A stretch of DNA of 64,000 bases from Planctomycetota bacterium (lineage in GTDB: Bacteria > Planctomycetota > Planctomycetia > Planctomycetales > Planctomycetaceae), in contig JACTNB010000022.1 in the NCBI GenBank assembly GCA_014584345.1, forward strand, positions 124,001 to 188,000, given 5' to 3'. The notes below the pieces were generated by a model. That model saw only the letters and a program-made list of their open reading frames with translations. It made no database searches and was not told the origin of the DNA. How positions within the stretch are numbered: the stretch's first letter is position 1; every line of letters starts with the position of its first letter. Shown one piece after another: positions 50,914 to 59,901 of the stretch. The translations under genes and the position numbers were made by a program.

Positions 50914-51249
50914 CTATTTTCCCGGTGGTGGTCCCAGGAAAAACCACAGGCCAATCGTGATCGAGGCGATGAAAATTCCCAGGCCAAAAGCCGTCCAGTA
51001 CCCGATGCCGATTCGCTCCGCGAAGGCCATCGGGATGAAGAAGGGGAGCCCCAATGGAACAAGAATGAGCGTCTCGCGTGCCAGCTTCGACACAACGGCA
51101 AGGTCCTGTTCCTTCTGCCAGATGGCAATAAATGCGATGATGCTGACGATCGGCAGGGTGAGCAGCAACGCCCCCAGACGGGGAAGTCGATTCGCAAGTT
51201 CCGAGACACCCGCAACGATCAGCCCCGCAATAATCGCTCGCCACCACAT
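50914..51249 (-). CDS. DUF3147-like membrane protein
   Basis: A 111-aa inner membrane protein with about four helices (IIAGLIVAGVSELANR, LGALLLTLPIVSIIAFIAIW, ETLILVPLGLPFFIPMAFAE, YWTAFGLGIFIASITIGLWFFLG). The arrangement and the ELANRLPRLGALLLTLP motif fit DUF3147. ATG is preceded by AGGAGG, strong. No function known. Confidence 0.8.
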   Translation of the reverse strand: MWWRAIIAGLIVAGVSELANRLPRLGALLLTLPIVSIIAFIAIWQKEQDLAVVSKLARETLILVPLGLPFFIPMAFAERIGIGYWTAFGLGIFIASITIGLWFFLGPPPGK

Positions 51250-51687
51250 ACGCTCCTCCTTTTACTGTTCGCGAATGTTCGAGTCCCGGCGCGCAGCGGG
51301 ATGTCCGCGGATCGATTAGTCCGCATTTCTCACACAGTTGCCAATGTGGTAAATTTTGTCTCGAAAGTGCCTGAAAAACTAGCCGCGCCCATCAGGAAGC
51401 GGGCCACGCGGGCGGTTTCCCGAGGAACACTCCTTGGACACAACATCAATTCTGGCAATGTATTGCAATAACCAAGCCCCAGTTTGGCCCGCTTCCTGAC
51501 GGGCGCGGCTAGTTCGTTGATGTCAGCTATCCTGTTTTATGGACCTGGGTGAGAAATCATCCGATTCTGCGGTATGCCACTGCGGCGCATACGTTTTCGG
51601 TCGCTTCCGGATACTGGGAGAGGGGGTAACAGGGAAGAGGCACACCCGCAATTATACAACTGCCGGGCATAGGCCGGGGGGAGGAAA
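51250..51687. other. Intergenic with inverted-repeat element
   Basis: 438 bases between two minus-strand genes. It contains the 138-base element with 30-bp inverted ends listed next; otherwise no gene. Confidence 0.6.
51377..51514. repeat. 138-bp element with 30-bp terminal inverted repeats
   Basis: Left end 51377-51406 begins AACTAGCCGCGCCC, right end 51485-51514 is its reverse complement with 29 of 30 positions matching (one A/C mismatch). The 78-base centre has no gene. No target-site duplication is evident. It resembles a REP/BIME or MITE-type non-autonomous element. No other copy is seen in the window. Confidence 0.75.
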
Positions 51688-52683
51688 TCAAGGCGTATTT
51701 GTCAGTCGCTCGTTGAATAGTTCCACGAGTTTCACGAGGGCTTGTTCGAGCGGGCCGGGAACGGTCGCCCCGGACGCTTGACGGTGTCCTCCGCCGCCGA
51801 AGATTTCCGCAATGGGGGTGACATCAAACTGTTCGCGACTGCGGAGGCTGGCCTTGAAGACGCGGTTCGGTTGCTCCACCAGAATGAAGGCGGCAATTAC
51901 ATCCTTGATCCGCATGCATTCATTCACCAGATTTTCAGTATCGGCGGGATGTGCCTTGGTTTGTGCAAAATCTGCTTGAGTGACATAGGTGTAGGCCAAT
52001 TTGCCCGCGCAGGCCGTGGCGGCGCGCTGCATGGCAATCCCCGACAGATGCAGTCGTGCCAGCGAGGTCTGTTCGTAGAGCATGCGATACATCGTGGCGG
52101 GAGCGACCCCGGCCGACATCAGTTTACCGACGATTCGCATGGTATCGGGGGTTGTCGCGGGAAACCGAAACCAGCCGGTATCCGTGGCTATCGCCGTATA
52201 AAGACATTCCGCCTCCCAGGGGGAAGGTTCGTACCCGAGAAACTCCATGAATTCATACACCAGGCATCCCGTGGCCGGCGAGGCGATATCCTTGAATTCA
52301 CAGGCATTCAGGTCATCACTGCTGACGTGGTGATCGATCACAACTTTGCGGGAAGGGGCAGCAGCCATGACCTTGCCTACTTCCGCCAATTGCGCCCAGG
52401 CGCTGGTATCGAGAATCAGGTGAATTTCGCATTCCTTAATGGCCTGGACGAGCCCGGGTTGTTCGTGAATGGCCTGAACCTGATTCTGGGGATCGAGAAA
52501 TTTCAGATGAGCCGGAGTGCTGCCCGGATTGATGATGCGAACCTGCTTTCCCCGCGACAACAACAGCGATGCCATCGCCAGTTCCGACCCCAGAGCGTCG
52601 GCGTCGGGACGGACGTGACTGGAAAGGACGTACGTTTGATGTTGTGCAATTAGCGATTCCAGCTCTCCCCATGCCACGCTCAT
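51688..52683 (-). CDS. DHH-family phosphoesterase (NrnA-like)
   Basis: 331-333 aa. DHH motif IDHHVS, preceded by SSHVRPDADALGSELAMAS and LDTSAWAQLAEVG; DHHA1 with GGGGHRQASGATV near the C-terminus. NrnA proteins degrade nanoRNAs and 3',5'-phosphoadenosine phosphate. ATG 52683 (MSVAW) is chosen to match the family; ATG 52689 is possible. Upstream are 28-bp tandem repeats. Confidence 0.9.
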   Translation of the reverse strand: MSVAWGELESLIAQHQTYVLSSHVRPDADALGSELAMASLLLSRGKQVRIINPGSTPAHLKFLDPQNQVQAIHEQPGLVQAIKECEIHLILDTSAWAQLAEVGKVMAAAPSRKVVIDHHVSSDDLNACEFKDIASPATGCLVYEFMEFLGYEPSPWEAECLYTAIATDTGWFRFPATTPDTMRIVGKLMSAGVAPATMYRMLYEQTSLARLHLSGIAMQRAATACAGKLAYTYVTQADFAQTKAHPADTENLVNECMRIKDVIAAFILVEQPNRVFKASLRSREQFDVTPIAEIFGGGGHRQASGATVPGPLEQALVKLVELFNERLTNTP

Positions 52684-53166
52684 GACCATCTTTCCCCAAT
52701 CCCTTTCAAGGATTATTTCACGATATCCCGCCGTCGGCTCGTCACGCGAAGGCCCCCTTCGCAAACACGAACCGTACACCCCGATCCTCCGGGCAACGAC
52801 TGCCGCAAAGGCCGGAACGGAACCTCGCCATGCACAATCGATTACAGGCTAAGTGATTTCGAAACGTAACGGAACTCAACCTGGGTACAATTCGAATTCA
52901 ATTCGAAAAGCGCCATACCGCGAATTCAATTCGAAAAGCGCCATACCGCGAATTCAATTCGAAAAGCGCCATACCGCGACCACGTAGCCCGGCGCGATTG
53001 CCGGGAAGGAGTTCGAACCGTCCCCCGGAGAAACGATGGAGGGGGAACGTGAAATGGCGATCGGCCGAGACCCGGGCGGAATACGGGAACTCGCATGGCA
53101 AAACCCTGTGCGGGAAGTACAATTCAGAAAAGACCTCTTACGATCCCATGTGATAGGGGAGCACGG
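52684..53166. other. Divergent intergenic with 28-bp repeats
   Basis: 483 bases. Main feature is the triple repeat listed next. It contains the promoters of both the NrnA-like gene and the 53167 gene. Confidence 0.6.
52894..52977. repeat. Three perfect 28-bp tandem repeats
   Basis: Units at 52894-52921, 52922-52949 and 52950-52977 are identical, each beginning gaattcaattcgaaaag and ending cgccataccgc. An extra ttcg piece sits just before unit 1. It has EcoRI-like sites and TTCGAA/AATTC symmetric parts. It is not a CRISPR, since there are no spacers. Confidence 0.9.
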
Positions 53167-53772
53167 ATGCCGCGGCGATATCGTTATTCGATTCTATTTG
53201 GAGCCCTGGGCCTGATCGTATGTGGTGCCGGCTATGCCTGGCTTGGTCCGGAAGAGGCCAGGCCTGTTGCGCAGGCGACTGCCCGGGAGAATAGCCCCTC
53301 CGGGGTAGCTACTTCCCACGACGAGCAACTCGTGGATTCGATGAGGCTCCCCGAAGAACCGACCTCTCCGGAGGACCTGACTGGGGAACAGATTCAGCAG
53401 ACGGTGGTGGGGCACTGGACCTCCGATTATTACGGCAGCCGCTATCTGACGATACGTAGCGACGGGACGGCGACGGTGTTGTTTCAGGCCAATACGCTGG
53501 CCCGCATGTTCGTGGGACATCGCTTGAAGATCGATTATACTTGGTACTACGACGTTTCAGCGGGGCAGGTTGTGTTCACGGTGGCGGGGGGGGCCCCCCC
53601 CCAGGGAATCGAATATGTCGTAAAATTGTGGGGGAATCAGCAAAGGCAAAATGTGTTATCGGTTTGCCGATCCCAGTTGCACCTGCAAGACCTGGATGGC
53701 AAGACAGAGCATGTCTGGAAGCAACTGGGTGCCATCCCGATGGAGATTGCCAGCAAGTTCGAGAAACTTTGA
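53167..53772 (+). CDS. Secreted or membrane hypothetical, 201 aa
   Basis: No family. ATG with GGGAG five bases upstream. A helix at residues 7-24 (ILFGALGLIVCGAGYAWLG) gives a membrane anchor or signal. Then a ~110-residue beta domain: GHWTSDYYGSRYLTIRSDGT, IDYTWYYDVSAGQVVFTVAGG. This could be lipocalin-like. The gene carries a G8C9 run at 53586-53602 (codons for Ala-Gly-Gly-Ala-Pro-Pro), an unstable tract. It is followed 29 bp on by the TTG-started gene. Confidence 0.65.
   Translation: MPRRYRYSILFGALGLIVCGAGYAWLGPEEARPVAQATARENSPSGVATSHDEQLVDSMRLPEEPTSPEDLTGEQIQQTVVGHWTSDYYGSRYLTIRSDGTATVLFQANTLARMFVGHRLKIDYTWYYDVSAGQVVFTVAGGAPPQGIEYVVKLWGNQQRQNVLSVCRSQLHLQDLDGKTEHVWKQLGAIPMEIASKFEKL
53586..53602 (+). 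repeat. G8C9 homopolymer tract within a gene
   Basis: Eight G followed by nine C. The frame shifted by -1 relative to the 53167 gene is open from 53541 through 54656, that is, to the end of the next gene. A one-base loss or -1 slip here would fuse the two. Confidence 0.8.
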
Positions 53773-53801
53773 AAGTCATCGCAACAGGCGGGAGGAATTG
53801 C

Positions 53802-54656
53802 TTGGACAATCGATTACATCCCCGCGAGGAATATGTCGAACAGGCCTACTTTTTTCGTGCGTATCGGGAACGTCTGGATGACAATCTCGCCTCACAGGAA
53901 ATTCTCCAGGGGATATCGCAGGAAATTCTGGCCACCACACGGCTGCCGATAGCCTTGGAGTTTCTGGCTTCCGAGATGCAGTTACATGGCCGGATCTCGG
54001 GAGGCATGTTGCGGTTGCCGCATTATTTCACCAGTTTTCAGAGTTATCTGATGCAGCAGGCGGAACGCGATCGTTCCCGTTTCGATCTGCGGATTGCGCT
54101 GGAGATACTGGAGAAGGAAGCCGAGTATCTGGCCAGCGAGCATCCCAGCCCCCAGGGTTTGTTTTTATATCAGTTTGAATGCCTCTCGCGCAACCGTCTG
54201 GGTTATCAGGAGGGCTTGAAGGCAATTGCAGCCGATCCCATGTTCAATGCGGACTGGGCGGAGTGGATAGGCAAGATCCGCCAGGCGCTGGGTGCGGTGG
54301 AGTTCACGGAAATGATCTATTCCCGCTCCGAATTTCGGGTGCAGGAAGTCCGTCGGCGCACCGAGCAGACCGATTATGTTCCCTCCTACCCGGTTTTGTT
54401 CGGCTTGCAGGAAGGGCGCATCGCCAAGGCGAACCATGGCCGCGATCCGCTGTACATGTTTGCCGCCCTGCAGCGTCACTTGAATTATCCCAAGCCGCCG
54501 CGTCCCCAGCCCCCCCGGAACAGTGCATTCGATCCCGCATTGGAAGTCCGTTTGCAGCAACTGGAAAGCCGTCTGAAAATCCTGGAAGCGGAAACCGCCG
54601 GCAAATTCGATCTCTCGGAATTTTACGTCAAGCCGGATCAGTCCGCGGGGGAGTGA
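53802..54656 (+). CDS. Hypothetical protein with TTG start, 284 aa
   Basis: Planctomycete-type hypothetical. Start TTG at 53802 (LDNRLHPREEY) with a clear GGAGG six bases before. Mostly helical: EQAYFFRAYRERLDDNLASQEIL, ALEFLASEMQLHGRIS, RFDLRIALEILEKEAEYLASEH, then FEFLSRNRLGYQEGLKAIAADP, and a C-terminal coiled coil (VRLQQLESRLKILEAE). Soluble, unknown function. It sits between two genes on the same strand. Confidence 0.72.
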   Translation: MDNRLHPREEYVEQAYFFRAYRERLDDNLASQEILQGISQEILATTRLPIALEFLASEMQLHGRISGGMLRLPHYFTSFQSYLMQQAERDRSRFDLRIALEILEKEAEYLASEHPSPQGLFLYQFECLSRNRLGYQEGLKAIAADPMFNADWAEWIGKIRQALGAVEFTEMIYSRSEFRVQEVRRRTEQTDYVPSYPVLFGLQEGRIAKANHGRDPLYMFAALQRHLNYPKPPRPQPPRNSAFDPALEVRLQQLESRLKILEAETAGKFDLSEFYVKPDQSAGE

Positions 54657-54756
54657 CGTTGTGGCCACGGGAGTGGATCGCACCGCCAACAACGAAACCG
54701 CCAACATCGAAAAATATCCCGTCGAGAATACTGCCGGGGTGTGAAAGGTAAGGGTG

Positions 54757-55689
54757 ATGCCACGCTTTGAAGTTCTCCGTTCCACGGAAATCGAGGCCCT
54801 TCCGGAACCCGTCTACGAAACACTCGTCGATTTTCGGACGTGGCCGAAGTGGTCGCCGTGGCTGTGCGCGGAACCCGAGGCCAGCGTGATTGTTTCGGAG
54901 AATCCGCGTGCTGTCGGCTCAAGCTATCGCTGGTCGGGATCGATCGTGGGAGCCGGGGCAATACAGCATAAGTTGCTGGAACCGGGGCGTCGCATCCTCG
55001 ACGAACTGTGCATCTTGAAACCCTGGAAATCAAAATCGGAGGTTGGCTTCCAACTGGAGCCCGCCGGGAAAGGAACCCGGGTGACCTGGTTCATGAAAGG
55101 GTCTCTGCCCTGGTTCCTGTTCTGGATGATCCCTCAGTTGGAGCCTCTGATCGGGATGGATTACGAGCGGGGGCTACGGATGTTGAAGGAGTGGGTGGAA
55201 ACGGGACGCGTGGATTCACAGACCCAACTGCAGGGTATCGAGCCTATCGGCCCACTGCGCATGGCAGGCGTGAAGCGGCAATGTGCATTCCGGGAGTTGC
55301 CGGATTCGATGTCCGCAGCCTTCGAGGAAGTCCAGCAATACTACCGACAACACGGACTGGCAACCGATACGGAAGCGATCTCCGTGTATCATCTCTGCGA
55401 CTTCAAATCGAACCTCTGCGAGTATACGGCGGGTTTCCTGCTTCCGGAGGAGCCGGGGCGGCTTCCGCGGGAATTATTGACCTGGTCGATCCCTTCGCTG
55501 CGGGCCATACGTGTCACTCATGTGGGCCGGTATGCGCATCTGGGGAATGCCTGGAGCACGGGGCATCAATTGGTACGCTATCAGCATCACAAACTGGCCA
55601 AAGTCGACAGTTTCGAAATTTATCGAAACAGGCCCGGGCAAACTCCTGCCCGCAACCTTGTGACCGATGTTTATATTCCCATCCGCTGA
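54757..55689 (+). CDS. SRPBCC plus GyrI-like effector-binding protein
   Basis: 310 aa. N-terminal SRPBCC/START-like domain, ~1-150 (VYETLVDFRTWPKWSPWL, GAGAIQHKLLEPGRRI, GTRVTWFMKGSLPWFLFWM), then a GyrI-like/AraC effector-binding domain (SFAAFEEVQQYYRQHG-type, FLLPEEPGRLPRELLTWSIPSLRAIRVTHVGRYAHLGNAW). Two ligand-binding modules in one chain suggest a small-molecule sensor or binding protein. ATG 54757 is used (GTG 54754 is possible). Confidence 0.75.
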   Translation: MPRFEVLRSTEIEALPEPVYETLVDFRTWPKWSPWLCAEPEASVIVSENPRAVGSSYRWSGSIVGAGAIQHKLLEPGRRILDELCILKPWKSKSEVGFQLEPAGKGTRVTWFMKGSLPWFLFWMIPQLEPLIGMDYERGLRMLKEWVETGRVDSQTQLQGIEPIGPLRMAGVKRQCAFRELPDSMSAAFEEVQQYYRQHGLATDTEAISVYHLCDFKSNLCEYTAGFLLPEEPGRLPRELLTWSIPSLRAIRVTHVGRYAHLGNAWSTGHQLVRYQHHKLAKVDSFEIYRNRPGQTPARNLVTDVYIPIR

Positions 55690-55875
55690 CATGCCCCGTT
55701 GCACAATACCGCCGCATGTCAACTCCAGTGGATCCCGGCCCGCACCGTCTCGCTTCGGACAGTGCACCCGTGATTCCTGAAGCGCTGGCGCAAAAAGCGA
55801 AGATGGTCGGCCGGGGACGACACCAAGCCCCCAACCGACCATCTCGACGCAGGAGAACACACACGACTTCCAAAA

Positions 55876-58128
55876 TCAGCGAATAAACAACATTTCCTGA
55901 TATGTGGGGAGTGGCCACAGATCGTCGGAAACGTACCCTTCCAGTTCGTCGGCATAGAGGCGAACGGCATTCATTGCGGGCAGAATGACCTCGCAATAGT
56001 ACTTGGCTTCCTCGGCCAGACTGTGGGAATGGTGGTCGTTGAATGCAACCTCCAGGGCCTTGGTGCTGTCCTGCAGGTTTTTGACCAGTTCCGTCACTTT
56101 GTCGAGCGTATCGGTATCGAAGTTGTATCCGACCAGTTTCAGGTTGGCACAGGTAGAGGCCAATTGGTTCTGATAACGAATGGCAGCGGGGAAGATCATC
56201 GTCCGGGCCACTTCAATGGTCGTCCGGGCTTCCACGCTGATGAACTTACAGTACTGCTCGAGGTAAATATCGAGGCGGCTTTCCAGTTCGCGTTCCGACA
56301 GCACGTTGTACTTCGTGAACAGATTCTTGACTTCCGGGCGTCCCAGGAAGGGGAGCGCCTCGGCGGACGTTTTCATGTTCAGCAGGCCACGACGAGCCGC
56401 TTCCTGATGCCATTCCTCGGAATAGCCGTCGCCATTGAAGATGACCGAACCATGCTCGTTCATGATGTCGGCGATCAGCGTCTGGATGGAAGGATTGAGC
56501 TTCGAGGGATCGCCACCCGTCAATTGTTCCAGCTTCGTGGCACAGTAATCCAGCGATTCGGCAACAATGGTATTCATGGCAACGAGCGGACCGGCAATGG
56601 ACTGATGAGCCCCAACCGCGCGAAACTCGAAGCGATTTCCCGTGAAGGCAAACGGACTGGTACGGTTACGATCGCCAGCATCCTTGGGCAAGGGTGGCAG
56701 CACGTCGACGCCGACCGTCAAGGTGCCACGAGGAAGCGAGGACTTGGCTCCCCCGGCCTTGATCTGCTCGAACACATCCGTCAACTGATCCCCCAGGAAG
56801 ATGGAGATGATCGCAGGAGGGGCTTCGTTGGCCCCCAGGCGATGATCGTTGCTGGCAGAGGCCACCACGGCACGCAGCAGCCCCTGGTACAAATGCACGG
56901 CTCGAATCACGGCGGCACAGAACACCAGGAACTGAGCGTTTTCGTGCGGCGTTTCGCCGGGATCGAGCAGATTCCCCTGCGAGGCGCTCCCCATCGACCA
57001 GTTCACGTGCTTGCCGGAACCGTTCACGCCCGCGAATGGTTTTTCATGCAGCAGGCAAGCCATGCCGTACTTTTCCGCGACGCGTTTGAGGGTCAGCATG
57101 ATCAACTGCTGATGGTCGGTTGCCAGGTTGGCAAACTCAAACGTCGGAGCGATTTCGTACTGACCGGGAGCCACTTCATTGTGACGCGTTTTGACCGGAA
57201 CGCCGAGCTTGAACAACTCCCGTTCCACTTCCAGCATGAAAGCCAGCACCCGCTCGGGAATCGCACCGAAATAGTGATCCTCGAATTCCTGTCCCTTGGG
57301 GGGTTTGGCCCCAAACAGGGTGCGACCGCAGTTGAGCAGGTCGGGACGGGCAAAGAAGAAATTGCGGTCGATCAGGAAGTATTCCTGTTCGGGTCCGGCG
57401 GTGGAGGAAACCAGAGCGCCATCCGTCTTGCCGAACAACCTCAAAATCCGCTGGGCCTGAACGTTCAGGGCCTGCATCGATCGTAACACCGGGGTTTTCT
57501 TGTCGAGTGCCTCGCCCGTCCACGAAACGAATGCCGTGGGTATGCACAGCGTGGTTCCGTTGGGGTTTTCCAGAATGTAGGCCGGGCTGGTTACATCCCA
57601 GATGGTGTAGCCACGTGCTTCGAACGTCGCACGAATACCGCCACTCGGGAAGCTGGAACCATCAGGCTCGCCTTGAATCAACTGGCTGCCACTAAACTCG
57701 GCAACTGCTCCACCATCTCCGTTGGGAGCCAGGAAGCTGTCGTGTTTTTCGGCGGTTAATCCGGTCAGGGGATAGAAGACGTGGGCGTAGTGCGTGGCCC
57801 CTTTCTCGATGGCCCAGTCTTTCATGGCGGAAGCAACGATATCCGCGATGGAGGGATCGAGCTTGGTGCCGGTCTCGATGGTTTTCATCAAAGACTTGAA
57901 AACAGGCTTTGGCAACCGGTCCTTCATCACGGCTTTACTGAAGACATTCCCGGCGAACAACTGCTGAGTCGGGGTCTCCATGAAGTTCATCGGGGGGCTG
58001 GAGGGTTTGTAGTTCGTCACGGCAGCAATGGCCGCCTGACGAGCCGATCCGTTGGAGCTGTAATAGGCAGGGGCAGATGCCTGGGACATCCCGGAACCGT
58101 CCGATTTTGCAGCAGCTGGTGTACTCAC
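55876..58128 (-). CDS. glnN: Glutamine synthetase type III
   Basis: A 750-aa GSIII, which makes glutamine from glutamate and ammonia. Clear blocks: FAGNVFSKAVMKDRLPKPVFKSL, KGATHYAHVFYPLTGLTAEKHDSF, DGSSFPSGGIRATFEARGYTIWD, AGPEQEYFLID, TRHNEVAPGQYEIAPTFEFANL, LLHEKPFAGVNGSGKHVNWS, and NRTSPFAFTGNRFEFRAVG. GTG start preceded by GAGAGG. A ~25-residue Ala/Ser-rich leader is dispensable. Nitrogen-regulated genes (ntrBC, glnB) are not nearby. Confidence 0.97.
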   Translation of the reverse strand: MSTPAAAKSDGSGMSQASAPAYYSSNGSARQAAIAAVTNYKPSSPPMNFMETPTQQLFAGNVFSKAVMKDRLPKPVFKSLMKTIETGTKLDPSIADIVASAMKDWAIEKGATHYAHVFYPLTGLTAEKHDSFLAPNGDGGAVAEFSGSQLIQGEPDGSSFPSGGIRATFEARGYTIWDVTSPAYILENPNGTTLCIPTAFVSWTGEALDKKTPVLRSMQALNVQAQRILRLFGKTDGALVSSTAGPEQEYFLIDRNFFFARPDLLNCGRTLFGAKPPKGQEFEDHYFGAIPERVLAFMLEVERELFKLGVPVKTRHNEVAPGQYEIAPTFEFANLATDHQQLIMLTLKRVAEKYGMACLLHEKPFAGVNGSGKHVNWSMGSASQGNLLDPGETPHENAQFLVFCAAVIRAVHLYQGLLRAVVASASNDHRLGANEAPPAIISIFLGDQLTDVFEQIKAGGAKSSLPRGTLTVGVDVLPPLPKDAGDRNRTSPFAFTGNRFEFRAVGAHQSIAGPLVAMNTIVAESLDYCATKLEQLTGGDPSKLNPSIQTLIADIMNEHGSVIFNGDGYSEEWHQEAARRGLLNMKTSAEALPFLGRPEVKNLFTKYNVLSERELESRLDIYLEQYCKFISVEARTTIEVARTMIFPAAIRYQNQLASTCANLKLVGYNFDTDTLDKVTELVKNLQDSTKALEVAFNDHHSHSLAEEAKYYCEVILPAMNAVRLYADELEGYVSDDLWPLPTYQEMLFIR

Positions 58129-58499
58129 GAGAGCGCCTCTCTACTAAGTCTACATTTGTGAACATACGCAACGGACACATTTCTCCTGCGTCCGCCTAAT
58201 CCTGAACAGCAACACACTGTTGTCATTGCAATATTTACAAGCAAGTCTCATGCCGATTAGGTAAAAGTCTGAAAAATCGCACAATCCACCTGATTTTTCA
58301 AGTCTTACGCTCTTTCAATCTCGATTCCCGGGCAGGGAATAAACCAAGAGGTGCACTAGATACAAGCACTCGTGCCCACTTGTGATGCAACACGCAACGT
58401 CACTCCTGAGAGTGTTTCCACCCGGTTTTTCGAGAGTCTCGCGAGCCCACGATTGGAATTTCGTGTCGAAATGTGATACCCTGTCTCGGACATACCGTT
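58129..58499. other. Intergenic, glnN promoter to tRNA-Arg
   Basis: 371 bases. It contains the glnN promoter region and leads to tRNA-Arg(CCG). AT-richer than average. No terminator or clear operator was seen. Confidence 0.5.
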
Positions 58500-58573
<74 letters not shown>

Positions 58574-58700
58574 CTTCCAAAATGCCATAAGTCACCAACC
58601 AGAAAGAGTTTGCGGATTTATTGGCTGGGCAAGTAGAGGACAAACTAGAGAGATCGGCCCCTGCCCGATTCAAAACGACCTGGAAAGGCCACAAGCCTAC

Positions 58701-58741
58701 AAAAAGCCCCGCCAGTGGATCATCCGCTGGCGGGGCTTTTT
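58701..58741. terminator. Strong bidirectional terminator near integrase end
   Basis: A 15-bp perfect stem, AAAAAGCCCCGCCAG (58701-58715) and its complement (58727-58741), with an 11-base loop. The A-tract on one side and T-tract on the other allow function on both strands. It stops the integrase operon 22 bases after its stop codon and insulates the tRNA. Confidence 0.93.
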
Positions 58742-58762
58742 GCTTGCCGAACCGAGGAATGG

Positions 58763-59893
58763 TCACTCGATGTTCTGGCTGTTGCCGTGAACTTTGTTCG
58801 CAAGCCCGGACAGTTTCCTGTGGCGACGGCCAACCGTCTTGTAGGTTCGCTCGATCTGTTGGACCGAAGTACCGGCCATCTCTGCGACATCCTGCACTGA
58901 CAGGTCATCCCTGTCCAACGCACGAGTGATCCAGGTGTGGCGACAGCCATAGGGAGTATGCCGGTCGGTCAGTCCAAGGTCTGGACGCTTCTCAATCAGA
59001 GTCCGAATGATCTCCGCAAAACGCTGGCCCGCCGTACCCGAAACCCAGGGCTTGCCACGCCGGTTCCGAAACAGATTGCCTTCCTCGTAGCGGTCCACGA
59101 GTTTACTCGTAAGGCCCTGCATGAAGTCGTCCAGGTAGATGATACGTCTGCGAGTCTTGACAATTCCCAAGTCCCAGCCGTAGGGCTTCCCGTCGCTCCA
59201 GATTACCTGTTCGACCATCACCCCGGCGACCTCAACGTAGGTGCGGCCTCCCGTGTGAAAGAGTGCCTGAACGAATTCAAGCAATCGACGGTCCTCGATT
59301 TCGTCGTAGATCGCCTGTTCCTGGGAGGCGGTAAACACGATGTCAGCCCTGGTCAACCCCTCCTCGATGTCGTAACCACGAGAGGGGGAGCGACTGATCA
59401 GCCCCCTTTTCCATCCCCAATTGAACATCGAAGCGATGGCCTTGAAGGCAGTTTCTCTTGTAGATGGGCTGTCCCATTCGGGGTGAGCGACAAGCCAATC
59501 GTCGAAAAGCATGTAACCCGCACCATTGAGGAATTCGGTGACTCGCCGGTTGCCAAAATGGGTGCAAAAATCGCTGAGATAGGCTCTTTTGATTTCCAAC
59601 CTTCGCTGCTTCACCTTCCCACGTTCAACTTCGTCCCTGAACCACTGCAAATGTTCTTCGACGAGGGTATCGATGCGTCTATCGTCACCAAGGTTTCGGG
59701 ATTCCACGATACGCATGATTCGCTGAAATTCTTTTTCAGCAAGCTCTCCATTTTCCCGACCATTTGCGAGCCGAATACGCTTCCGTCGAAAGATGGACAC
59801 GAAGATTTCACTTTCTGCAAACCACGCATCCATCGACGGGTAGAAATTCGGTCCAATCTTCCTCGACTTGGGCTTTTTCGATTTCTTCGACAT
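58763..59893 (-). CDS. Tyrosine recombinase / integrase
   Basis: 376 aa. An N-terminal SAM-like core-binding domain (about residues 60-165), then the catalytic domain with R217 (FHTGGRTYVEVAG), K246 (beta-hairpin LGIVKTRR), the box YGCRH (R318, H319; the usual first His of HxxR is Tyr315), and nucleophile Y351 (QIERTYKTVGRRH). It is nearest the tRNA and last in the operon. ATG 8 bases downstream of AAGGGA. Confidence 0.94.
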   Translation of the reverse strand: MSKKSKKPKSRKIGPNFYPSMDAWFAESEIFVSIFRRKRIRLANGRENGELAEKEFQRIMRIVESRNLGDDRRIDTLVEEHLQWFRDEVERGKVKQRRLEIKRAYLSDFCTHFGNRRVTEFLNGAGYMLFDDWLVAHPEWDSPSTRETAFKAIASMFNWGWKRGLISRSPSRGYDIEEGLTRADIVFTASQEQAIYDEIEDRRLLEFVQALFHTGGRTYVEVAGVMVEQVIWSDGKPYGWDLGIVKTRRRIIYLDDFMQGLTSKLVDRYEEGNLFRNRRGKPWVSGTAGQRFAEIIRTLIEKRPDLGLTDRHTPYGCRHTWITRALDRDDLSVQDVAEMAGTSVQQIERTYKTVGRRHRKLSGLANKVHGNSQNIE

Positions 59894-59901
59894 GACATCC
59901 C

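Noticed and set aside
52894..52977. CRISPR array
   Set aside because: The three units touch each other with no spacers, and there are no cas genes.
56023..57486. A 487-codon plus-strand frame opposite glutamine synthetase III
   Set aside because: Mirror of conserved glnN codons; no own signals.
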